Program-made: the position numbers and the translations under genes
In this document: positions 45,657 to 54,483 of the stretch, one piece after another
How positions within the stretch are numbered: position 1 is the stretch's first letter
How the letters are laid out: the number at the start of each line of letters is the position of its first letter
Notes under the pieces: model-generated
The model's input: the letters and a program-made list of their open reading frames with translations, nothing else
Told to the model about the DNA's origin: nothing
Database searches by the model: none
Assembly (NCBI RefSeq): GCF_009870755.1
Contig: NZ_WLZU01000004.1
Span: forward strand, 1 to 64,000
From: Streptococcus halichoeri
GTDB lineage: Bacteria > Bacillota > Bacilli > Lactobacillales > Streptococcaceae
Length of the DNA: 64,000 bases
Direction of reading: 5' to 3'

Positions 45657-47435
45657 TTATTTGTGCATACGAGCAACCATTTTATCATACTCAGCAGTTG
45701 TCACCAAACTATCAACAACTAAGAATTGCGCATTGGGTGCCATAGATTGTGCTAAGGATTGATTGGCTATGGTGGTTATAATCAGAATATTTTTGGCATC
45801 AAAGCGCTGCAACTCTCCATTAGTAGCCTTTGAAACGGGAATATCAATCTGCTGATGCTTAAAAATCGCTGCCAGAGTTGCCTGTCCCATCGTTGCAGAA
45901 CCTTGCCCCTTGTCATAAGCAAAAACAACTTCATCAATGTAATCCAGATCAATCACTGTTTCTGTCTGCTCTTTTGCTGTTTTTGATGCCTTTTGCTCTT
46001 GGTTTGCTATCGGGGTTGCGCTAAGCTGCGCGACAATCTCATCATATTTTGGCGTTGCTAAAAAATTATCAACAGAAATATGAACAGCACGAGGCGTCTT
46101 TTGAGCAGCACGCGCCGCTAGTTCTTGCTGCGTGACAATCAAGGTATTGGTAACATCTGTTAAATTTGAAATAGCTTTATTACTAACAGGAATTGTCAAA
46201 CCAGCTTTTTTTACTTTGTCTCGTAGAATTGAAGCCCCCATAGCTGAGCTTCCCATTCCAGCATCACAAGCAAAGATAATATGCTCAATAGTATCAGCAG
46301 AAAAATCAGCTTCCTTACTGTCAGTAGCTATGAGCTGCCCTTTTGATTGTGCTTTGGCAGCTTGCGAAGCGATTTGTGCTTGCTCAAGGGCACTTTCATC
46401 TTCTACTGATTTATCAGCTTTTAGGATTAAGCTAGCAATTAGGAAGGAAATAGCTGCACCAGCTAAGACACCTAGTAAAACATTCACATGTGGCCAGAGA
46501 CCTTTGGGGGCCATGAGCTCAATAGCGATAATTGATCCAGGCGATGCAGCTCCTGTAAGCCCTGAACCTAAAAGAACATTTGTAAAGGTCCCTGTTACAC
46601 CACCGCCAATAACAGCAAGGAAAAGGGCTGGTTTCATCATCACATAGGGGAAATAAATCTCATGAATTCCACCAAAGAAATGAATAATCATTGCTCCCCA
46701 AGATGAGGCCTTAGCAGAGCCTTTGCCAAATAAAGCATAAGCTACCAAAATCCCCAAACCAGGACCAGGGTTGGCTTCTAACAAGAAAAGCACTGATTTC
46801 CCAACCTTAAGCACTTGTTCTGTCCCAAGTGGCGTAAAAATACCATGATTCAGAGCATTGTTTAAAAAGAGAATCTTTGCTGGCTCAATCAAAATATTTG
46901 CTAGTGGCAAAAGGTGCATGTCTACCAAAGCTTGGACACCTTTACCAATTGTTTCAGTCAAAGTTGCCACAATTGGCCCAATAATTTTGAAAGACAGCAA
47001 CAACAAGGCAAAGCCAATAAGCCCCGCAGAAAAGTTATTGACCAACATTTCAAAACCAGGCCGAATCTTTTCTTGGTAGCGTCGATCAAATGTTTTGATG
47101 CACCACGCTCCTAGCGGCCCCATCACCATTGCACCGATAAACATGGGCGAACTTGTACCAGCAATGGCACCAAAAGTGGCAATTGCTCCTACAACTGCTC
47201 CTCGTTGACCATAAACAGCATGACCTCCTGTGTAACCAATTAAAGTAGGCAACAAGTAGGAAATCATTGGCCCCACCGCCATGGCAAACTGCTTATTAGG
47301 CAGCCAACCCGTGGGAATAAAGAGGGCTGTCAGTACTCCCCAAGCAATAAAAGCCCCTATATTGGGCATAACCATGTTAGATAAAGCTGTACCAAGCTTT
47401 TGTACTCTAACTTTTAATGAAGATTTTTGTTCCAT
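45657..47435 (-). CDS. mtlA: mannitol PTS enzyme IICB
   Basis: This 592-aa permease imports and phosphorylates mannitol. The IIC membrane domain (1-340) has GIHEIYFP (about 256-263). A first IIB domain (about 383-473) has the phospho-cysteine Cys390 in FACDAGMGSSAMG. A second IIB-like domain (about 499-592) has the same fold pattern, FAYDKGQGSATMG, but Tyr507 at the cysteine position, so it cannot carry phosphate. The two IIB units are joined by a Lys/Gln/Thr-rich linker. AGGAGGG lies 8 nt before the start. Confidence 0.94.
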   Translation of the reverse strand: MEQKSSLKVRVQKLGTALSNMVMPNIGAFIAWGVLTALFIPTGWLPNKQFAMAVGPMISYLLPTLIGYTGGHAVYGQRGAVVGAIATFGAIAGTSSPMFIGAMVMGPLGAWCIKTFDRRYQEKIRPGFEMLVNNFSAGLIGFALLLLSFKIIGPIVATLTETIGKGVQALVDMHLLPLANILIEPAKILFLNNALNHGIFTPLGTEQVLKVGKSVLFLLEANPGPGLGILVAYALFGKGSAKASSWGAMIIHFFGGIHEIYFPYVMMKPALFLAVIGGGVTGTFTNVLLGSGLTGAASPGSIIAIELMAPKGLWPHVNVLLGVLAGAAISFLIASLILKADKSVEDESALEQAQIASQAAKAQSKGQLIATDSKEADFSADTIEHIIFACDAGMGSSAMGASILRDKVKKAGLTIPVSNKAISNLTDVTNTLIVTQQELAARAAQKTPRAVHISVDNFLATPKYDEIVAQLSATPIANQEQKASKTAKEQTETVIDLDYIDEVVFAYDKGQGSATMGQATLAAIFKHQQIDIPVSKATNGELQRFDAKNILIITTIANQSLAQSMAPNAQFLVVDSLVTTAEYDKMVARMHK

Positions 47436-47503
47436 TAGAAAACCCTCCTAGTGATATTACTCTTTAATGGTAACATCAGGCTATAAGCCAGAAAACTCAA
47501 ACT

Positions 47504-47524
47504 TTGGCACAGTATTTGTGACAA
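47504..47524 (-). promoter_or_regulatory. MtlR-type operator of the mtl operon
   Basis: On the minus strand TTGTCACA (47524-47517) and TGTGCCAA (47511-47504) form an imperfect inverted repeat separated by 5 bp. TTGTCAC-N-GTGNCAA is the known pattern for MtlR sites in Gram-positive mtl promoters. It lies about 70-90 bp before mtlA, the proper place for an activator site. Confidence 0.65.
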
Positions 47525-47599
47525 AAAAGATGGCAAATAAGAGAGCTACTCCCCTTAGCAATTTCTTTATGCAATAAGCTGCTTGGTTAAGATTTTCAA

Positions 47600-48060
47600 T
47601 AACTATCTTTCATATCGCGGCAGTGAGCCGCACTGTAATGACAACACCCCAATCTATCCCTAAAACAAAACCAAAGAACCTGACTCAGAACACTCAAAGC
47701 CAACTATCTAAAAACCATCAAAAAGACCATCAAAAAAAGGAATGAAACGATGAAAACAAACCGCCATCGTAAACCATTCCCTTTAAAAGGATGAAGTGAT
47801 AATTGTTATCTTTTTTGGAGACCACTATGCAATCCCACCATAATCCTGATTTTACAGAAGTTAGCAAGTACATCACCCTTTTTTGCCGAAAAAATGGGCA
47901 CAAAACAAAAAAGACAATCGCAGATGACTCTAACAAAGCCACATCCGATTATCTCTAGACATCATCACATCAAAACGTACCCTATCTCGCTACGCATAAC
48001 AAACCATACAACTATCCTTTAGCCAAATGTCAATGACGTTTGATAATATCCCATTACCCT
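47600..48060. other. G-poor gene-free interval between mtlA and glmS
   Basis: This stretch is low in G on the plus strand. It has small open frames only. One at 47827-47958 (43 codons, opening MQSHHNPDFTEVSKY) has GGAG 6 nt before its ATG; its codons do not resemble a known protein. A preceding 14-codon frame starts at 47750 (MKTNRHRKPFPLKG). Neither is called as a gene. A 70-codon minus-strand frame here starts with GTG and lacks a ribosome site. Confidence 0.35.
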
Positions 48061-48067
48061 AGATAAT

Positions 48068-48126
48068 ACCTTATGCCAAAAAAAACGAGATAAGGTGGCA
48101 CCCCATTCTCCAAAAAAGGAGTTTTT
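48068..48126 (+). terminator. T-box-like motif and terminator
   Basis: ACCTTAT (48068-48074) pairs with ATAAGGT (48090-48096). Overlapping this, AAGGTGGCACC resembles the T-box sequence of amino-acid gene leaders. It is followed by CTCC (48109-48112), AAAAAA and GGAG (48119-48122), then six T. The polarity is plus, but no plus-strand gene follows: glmS ends here on the other strand. It may be a leader whose gene was lost, or only the terminator for converging transcripts. Confidence 0.35.
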
Positions 48127-48169
48127 TCACCAGCCTTAACTAAGATGAGAGGGCCTTTTAATGAAAACA

Positions 48170-49984
48170 CTATTCAACAGTCACTGCTTTAGCTAGATTA
48201 CGTGGCTTGTCAACATCAAGTCCACGCTGTAATGAAGCATAATAGGCAATCAACTGTGTTGGAATAACCATTGCAATAGTCGCAAGGAATGGGTGCACCT
48301 TATTGACAATAATATCATCACCCTCACGTTCTAGTCCTTCTTCAACCACTGTTAAGACATGTGCCCCTCGTGCTGCCACTTCTTGAATATTACCACGCGT
48401 GTGAGCCGCCACTAACTCACTAGAAGAAATCAGGCCAATCACTGGTGTTCCTTCTTCAATTAGTGAAATAGTTCCATGTTTTAATTCACCCGCAGCAAAA
48501 CCTTCACATTGAATGTAAGAAGTTTCTTTTAATTTAAGCGAAGCTTCCATTGCAACATAGTAATCATTTCCCCGACCAATATAGAATGCATTACGCGTTG
48601 TCGCCAAAAGATTTTCAACTTTTTCTGCGATGAGGTCTTTTTCAGAGAGGGTTGCCTCAATGGATTGTGCCACTAGTGACAATTCATGCACAAGGTCAAA
48701 TGCAAGTGCTTCTTTTTTACCATTTGCCTCACCAACAGCTTTTGATAAGAAAGCTAAGGCTGCAACTTGCGCAGTATAGGCTTTCGTTGACGCTACAGCA
48801 ATTTCAGGTCCAGCATGCAATAACATGGTATAGCTTGCTTCTCGAGAAAGCGTTGAACCAGGTACATTCGTAATGGTCAAGCTTGGAATCCCCATTTGAT
48901 TAGCTTTAACCAAAACTTGACGGCTATCTGCTGTTTCACCTGATTGACTAAGTAAGATGAACATTGGTTTTTTGCTCAATAATGGCATATGGTAACCCCA
49001 TTCTGAAGCCACTCCCATCTCAACTGGTGTGTCCGTCAATTGTTCAATCATCGCCTTTGATGCAAAACCAGCGTTGTAGGAGGTTCCTGCAGCAAGGATG
49101 TAAATACGATCTGCTTCTTGCACAGACTTAACAATTGCCGGGTCAATGACCATCCGTCCTTGAGCATCAGAATAGGTAGATATTAATTGTCGCATCACCG
49201 TTGGTTGTTCATCAATTTCTTTCAACATGTAAAAAGGATAAGTCCCCTTACCAATATCAGAAAGGTCCAGTTCAGCCGTATAAGATTGACGCTCCATCAC
49301 CTTGCCATCATAATCTGTCACAGTTACCGCATCTTTAGTTAACATAACCAATTCTTTATCATGAATTTCCATGAATTCACTTGTTTCACGGATCATGGCC
49401 ATAGCATCAGAACAGACCATGTTGTAACCCTCACCAAGACCGATTAACAATGGGGATTTATTTTTAGCCACATAAATAGTATCAGGATCTAAACTATCAA
49501 TTAAGGCAAAAGCATAGGAGCCTTCAATCACTGCCAAGGCCTTTTTGAAAGCATCTAGTACTGATAGCTTCTCATCCTCTGCAAATTTGCCTATCAAATG
49601 AGCCGCAATCTCAGTGTCTGTTTGCCCTTTAAAGTGATCGCCTGCTAGGTAAGTTTCCTTGATATGGAGGTAATTTTCAATAACACCATTATGCACCAAG
49701 ACAAAGCGACCTGATGCTGATGTATGCGGGTGAGCGTTTTCTTCTGTGGCTTGTCCATGGGTAGCCCACCGTGTATGGCCGATACCTGTGCTGCCAGCTA
49801 CATCCATACCGATTTTTTCATGTAAATCAGCAATGCGGCCAATTGATTTTACCAGATGCCCTTTTTGATCATTCAAAACAAAAATACCGGCTGAATCATA
49901 GCCACGGTACTCCAGCTTTTCCAAACCTTGCATCAAAATATCGGTAGCATTTCGATTACCTACAACGCCAACAATTCCACACAT
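48170..49984 (-). CDS. glmS: glucosamine-fructose-6-phosphate aminotransferase
   Basis: It makes glucosamine-6-phosphate from fructose-6-phosphate and glutamine, the entry step to peptidoglycan and amino-sugar synthesis. The 604-aa protein has the N-terminal glutaminase with nucleophile Cys2 (MCGIVGVVG), then two SIS domains with LSQSGETADS and the C-terminal DKPRNLAKAVTVE. The start lies 80 bp from its promoter. No glmS ribozyme is seen in the leader; regulation is through the dual sites upstream. Confidence 0.96.
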   Translation of the reverse strand: MCGIVGVVGNRNATDILMQGLEKLEYRGYDSAGIFVLNDQKGHLVKSIGRIADLHEKIGMDVAGSTGIGHTRWATHGQATEENAHPHTSASGRFVLVHNGVIENYLHIKETYLAGDHFKGQTDTEIAAHLIGKFAEDEKLSVLDAFKKALAVIEGSYAFALIDSLDPDTIYVAKNKSPLLIGLGEGYNMVCSDAMAMIRETSEFMEIHDKELVMLTKDAVTVTDYDGKVMERQSYTAELDLSDIGKGTYPFYMLKEIDEQPTVMRQLISTYSDAQGRMVIDPAIVKSVQEADRIYILAAGTSYNAGFASKAMIEQLTDTPVEMGVASEWGYHMPLLSKKPMFILLSQSGETADSRQVLVKANQMGIPSLTITNVPGSTLSREASYTMLLHAGPEIAVASTKAYTAQVAALAFLSKAVGEANGKKEALAFDLVHELSLVAQSIEATLSEKDLIAEKVENLLATTRNAFYIGRGNDYYVAMEASLKLKETSYIQCEGFAAGELKHGTISLIEEGTPVIGLISSSELVAAHTRGNIQEVAARGAHVLTVVEEGLEREGDDIIVNKVHPFLATIAMVIPTQLIAYYASLQRGLDVDKPRNLAKAVTVE

Positions 49985-50025
49985 AATGTAAACCTTCGCA
50001 AGAGAGCTTGCGACTTTCTATTTAT

Positions 50026-50120
50026 ATTAAATTGGTATAGTCTATAAAAACTAACAAAAAAACTATGTTTAAAGTATATAATTTTGATTTTTTCTTGTCA
50101 ATAATTAAATTGGTATAGTC
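50026..50120 (-). promoter_or_regulatory. glmS promoter bracketed by two identical 17-bp dre/NagR-like sites
   Basis: TTGACA (50101-50096), a 17-bp spacer and TATACT (50078-50073) form the promoter on the minus strand. ATTAAATTGGTATAGTC occurs at 50026-50042, downstream of the start of transcription (near 50066), and again at 50104-50120, just upstream of the -35. The ATTGGTATAG core matches the dre-type sites of NagR/DasR GntR regulators, which respond to amino-sugar phosphates. The two sites are 78 bp apart and in the same orientation. Confidence 0.8.
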
Positions 50121-50612
50121 CTGAACGAAGGGAACACTTCCTTTAGCAGCAAGAAGAATCTAACTGCCCGCCTAAGTGTTCTTAAAAATCGATACCTTCT
50201 CTTGTCAATTACGACAGTTCATCTTCTTATTGCTCATTTTTTACCATCTTTTACTACAAAAATAGTAAACCTTGCCTAGAGCATTTGCGTTTCTTTTATT
50301 ATTTTTTGAGCTGCAATCTTGTACAACCAGGTTAACTAAATGCATCCTTAGTGAAAAAAGCCAAGCAAAGCAGGAAACATTTTCTAGAAAAAGGAGACTT
50401 TATAAAGAAAACATCAAACCCTTTTTCAAGAGTACATGATCAGGGTTGCTTTTTCGTCTCACCCTGCTCAAATAAAAATGGTCGCGATAAGCGCTATAGC
50501 GGATCAGATCGCTGTAGCAATTATCGAAACCAAAAATTTAGCTAAAAAGTTTTTTAAACAGCCTAGCTGCATCATCTGCCCTAACAAATAAACACTTGCC
50601 ATTTGCACGGCT
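50121..50612. other. gene-free region between glmS promoter and signal-peptidase-like gene
   Basis: The region holds an inverted repeat GAACACTT/AAGTGTTC (50130-50190 area) and a 9-bp hairpin GCTATAGCG/CGCTGTAGC (50492-50517). A 64-codon plus-strand frame at 50351 has no ribosome site and no recognisable product. I see nothing else to support. Confidence 0.4.
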
Positions 50613-50656
50613 CAAAAAAGCCCAACATTTAAGCCCATTGGAGCCCATTGGGCTTT
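50613..50656 (-). terminator. terminator of the signal-peptidase-like gene
   Basis: AAAGCCCAA (50617-50625) pairs with TTGGGCTTT (50648-50656), followed on the minus strand by a T run. It lies 54 bp past the stop. Confidence 0.8.
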
Positions 50657-50709
50657 GAATGAGCGGTGTAGATTGATCTACCACCAATATAGTTAGAGTT
50701 GCTCGTGTC

Positions 50710-51267
50710 CTACTCGACTTCTATAAAGCCAAAGTTGCTCAGTGGTAAAACCCTAAAGGTCGCTACACCTTTAATCTGACTGCGCTTGATGAGTCCAAAA
50801 CTTCGGCTGTCCTTCCTATTGAGACGATTATCATTTAAAACTAAAAAATAGTCTTTAGGAATTTTTTGCGCCTTCCCACGGGTTAAGGTATCAATGGTAA
50901 AATCATCCGTATAAAGACTCCCCATCGGAGCTGTACTTAGATACTTGTGCTTCATCGCATTGATATATGCTTGATTCTCAACTTTACCATTAAGATAGAA
51001 AATATCATCCATATAAGTCACCGCTTCACCCTCTGTAGCAATAACACGGCTAATATAGGTTTTTTTATGAAACTTGTAAACAACAAAATCCTTATATTTG
51101 GGTTCAATCGTCCGTTTTAAAACAATCAGATCCCCTTTGTGTAAATAGCTATTGGCTGTATCTTGCTTAACACGATAGCACGAAAACACAAATATGCGCA
51201 AAAGGATCAGTATAATAATCACTAGCAAAGCCAGCAAGATATTCCGTATAAAATCTCTTTTTACCAT
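50710..51267 (-). CDS. signal peptidase I-like protein without the Ser-Lys dyad
   Basis: This 185-aa type I signal peptidase homologue has an N-terminal membrane anchor (about 7-29) and an extracellular beta domain. The catalytic serine motif (SMxPTL in active enzymes) is replaced by DTANSYL (Thr37 at the serine position), and the general-base lysine (KRV) is Ser73 in ISRV. The later box with NDNR (145-148) and DSRSFG (153-158) is intact, so the fold is kept. Active site loss recalls the SipA/LepA pilus chaperone of S. pyogenes. It lies next to pyk, as in other streptococci. Confidence 0.85.
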   Translation of the reverse strand: MVKRDFIRNILLALLVIIILILLRIFVFSCYRVKQDTANSYLHKGDLIVLKRTIEPKYKDFVVYKFHKKTYISRVIATEGEAVTYMDDIFYLNGKVENQAYINAMKHKYLSTAPMGSLYTDDFTIDTLTRGKAQKIPKDYFLVLNDNRLNRKDSRSFGLIKRSQIKGVATFRVLPLSNFGFIEVE

Positions 51268-51557
51268 AAGTACTCCTAATCTTAGCTCTATTATAGCATG
51301 ATATAAAAAATAACAAAAGGTAAGAAGATTTCAAAAATAGTGGGTTTAATCTGAGCTTAGCACTAGACAGCCTATACATCAAGAAATCATACCCAAGATC
51401 AAACAAGGACTTGACACTTCTCCTTGCTTACAGCTTACAGAGTAAGCAGGTAGTTGTTTACCTCTACCACCAAGCTTCTCTTTAGCTTAGAAAAGGTTAA
51501 GTGGCTATTGTTAGCCTCTAATGCTTTCACCTGCTATTAGAAGTGAGAATATGCTAA

Positions 51558-51602
51558 AAAGTGGGTAAAGGTGCTATATAGCATAGTAACTTTACCCACT
51601 TT
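51558..51602. terminator. strong bidirectional terminator after pyk
   Basis: AAAGTGGGTAAAG (51558-51570) and CTTTACCCACTTT (51590-51602) form a perfect 13-bp stem; the loop contains the palindrome TGCTATATAGCA. It is 220 bp beyond the pyk stop. The 51603-51825 stretch has no gene. Confidence 0.7.
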
Positions 51603-51825
51603 GATATTTTTAGTAAGAAGCTAAGTCCATTCAATGCATAAACTCACACTGCTGCCACATCACCGCTAGTATTTCTATAACTCATAAACAACAGAATCTC
51701 TAAAAACAAGAGGCCAATTTTCCCCCTCAATCCTTGTCTGAAAAGGATCTACCAAGGACAAAGCTGCCAAATGCTGCCATTAGCTGACTCTTGAGTCAAT
51801 AGGCGAAAAACTAGCATTTCGCATC

Positions 51826-53328
51826 TTATTTAACAGTGCGAATACGCATGGTGTTAGTACCACCTGAACCAACTGGGACACCTGCAACAATAACAATATT
51901 ATCACCAGATTGCACAAGTCCAGATTCCAAAGCAACTTTTTCAGCAACTTCGAACATGTCATCTGTTGAAGATGGTTTTTCAGCAACAACTGGAATAACA
52001 CCCCAAGTAACCATCAATGATTTTTGAACTTTTTCATCAAAGGTTACAGCTAAAATATCAGCATCTGGACGGAATTTAGAAATGGCACGAGCTGTATGAC
52101 CAGTTTCAGTAATTGTTACAACCAGTTTGATGTCCATTGAATGCGTAGCGTCAGTCACAGCAGAAGCCACAACGTCTGTTTTGCTATCACGGGACAATTT
52201 AGAAGAGTCTAAACGACCATATTCTGATAGCAATGTTTGCGCATTCTTGTCAATGGTTGCCATAGTGCGAACTGCTTCGACTGGGTATTTACCATTAGCT
52301 GATTCCCCAGAAAGCATGGTGGCATCGGTTCCGTCAATAACAGCGTTGAAGACATCAGAAACTTCAGAGCGAGTAGCACGAGGTTTTTCAGTCATGGTTT
52401 CTAACATGTTTGTGGCTGTAATAACTTGTTTTCCAGCAGCATTTACTTTGGTAATAATCATTTTTTGGAAAACTGGTACCATTTCAAATGGTACTTCGAT
52501 TCCCATATCACCACGGGCAATCATGATACCATCTGCCGCTTCGATGATTTCATCAAGATTATCAATCCCTTGTTGATTTTCAATCTTAGCAAACAACTGG
52601 ACATGTTCATTGCCTGTTTCACGACAAATAGCACGGACTTCTTCAACGTCTTTTGCTGTACGTACAAAAGAAATAGCAATGAAGTTCAAACCTTGTTTCA
52701 AACCAAAGCGAATATCATCGTTGTCACGTTCTGCAAGTGCTGGGAAAGGAATCTTAGTATTAGGAATATTGACACCTTTTTGTTTGGCGATGATGCCATC
52801 ATTTTCCACTTTTACGACAAATTCACGATTAGAAATGTCTTTTTCAATCACTGTCAAGCCGAGTTTCCCATCGTCAATGAGAATCGTTTGACCAACAGCA
52901 ACTTCATCATAAATATCAAGTGCTCCAGCAACGTTCAAAGCAATGACGTCACGAGTTGATTGAATACCTTGCTTGGTGGCAACACGGATGACTTCATCAG
53001 TAACATAGCTATATTCTTTAGCATCATCGCTAAAGAGTTCTGTACGCATTTCTGGGCCTTTGGTATCCAAAAGGAAGCCAACTTTTTGACGTGCCATTTC
53101 TTCTGCAAGACGAACGGTTGCCATACGTTCTCCTTGTTCTTGATGATCACCATGTGAGAAGTTAAAACGAAAGACATTAGCACCAGCTTCGATTAGTTCA
53201 GCAATTTTCTTTGCAGATGCTTCAACATCTAATTTGCCAGCCCAATAGCCGTCTTCACCATATTTTTTACCCCCACGGATCTCAACCGCAGGACCAAGTG
53301 TAGCAACGATTTTTACGCGTTTATTCAT
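51826..53328 (-). CDS. pyk: pyruvate kinase
   Basis: It converts phosphoenolpyruvate and ADP to pyruvate and ATP, ending glycolysis. The 500-aa length is normal for streptococcal Pyk. It opens MNKRVKIVATLGPAVE and has the substrate motif VRFNFSHG-like ANVFRFNFSHGDH, LLDTKGPEMRT, and the active-site MIARGDMGIEV. It lies 63 bp after pfkA, the usual pair, and is probably cotranscribed. Confidence 0.96.
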   Translation of the reverse strand: MNKRVKIVATLGPAVEIRGGKKYGEDGYWAGKLDVEASAKKIAELIEAGANVFRFNFSHGDHQEQGERMATVRLAEEMARQKVGFLLDTKGPEMRTELFSDDAKEYSYVTDEVIRVATKQGIQSTRDVIALNVAGALDIYDEVAVGQTILIDDGKLGLTVIEKDISNREFVVKVENDGIIAKQKGVNIPNTKIPFPALAERDNDDIRFGLKQGLNFIAISFVRTAKDVEEVRAICRETGNEHVQLFAKIENQQGIDNLDEIIEAADGIMIARGDMGIEVPFEMVPVFQKMIITKVNAAGKQVITATNMLETMTEKPRATRSEVSDVFNAVIDGTDATMLSGESANGKYPVEAVRTMATIDKNAQTLLSEYGRLDSSKLSRDSKTDVVASAVTDATHSMDIKLVVTITETGHTARAISKFRPDADILAVTFDEKVQKSLMVTWGVIPVVAEKPSSTDDMFEVAEKVALESGLVQSGDNIVIVAGVPVGSGGTNTMRIRTVK

Positions 53329-53391
53329 AGATAAATGACACTCCCTTATTAATAGTCAATTGTTATAAGTTTTCAACAAAGATAACTGCTC

Positions 53392-54483
<1,092 letters not shown>

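Noticed and set aside
47730-47942. 70-codon minus-strand frame upstream of mtlA
   Set aside because: GTG start without ribosome site and a biased translation of a G-poor region.
49985-50066. glmS ribozyme
   Set aside because: The leader is about 80 nt, lacks the ribozyme core, and control is explained by the two operator-like repeats.
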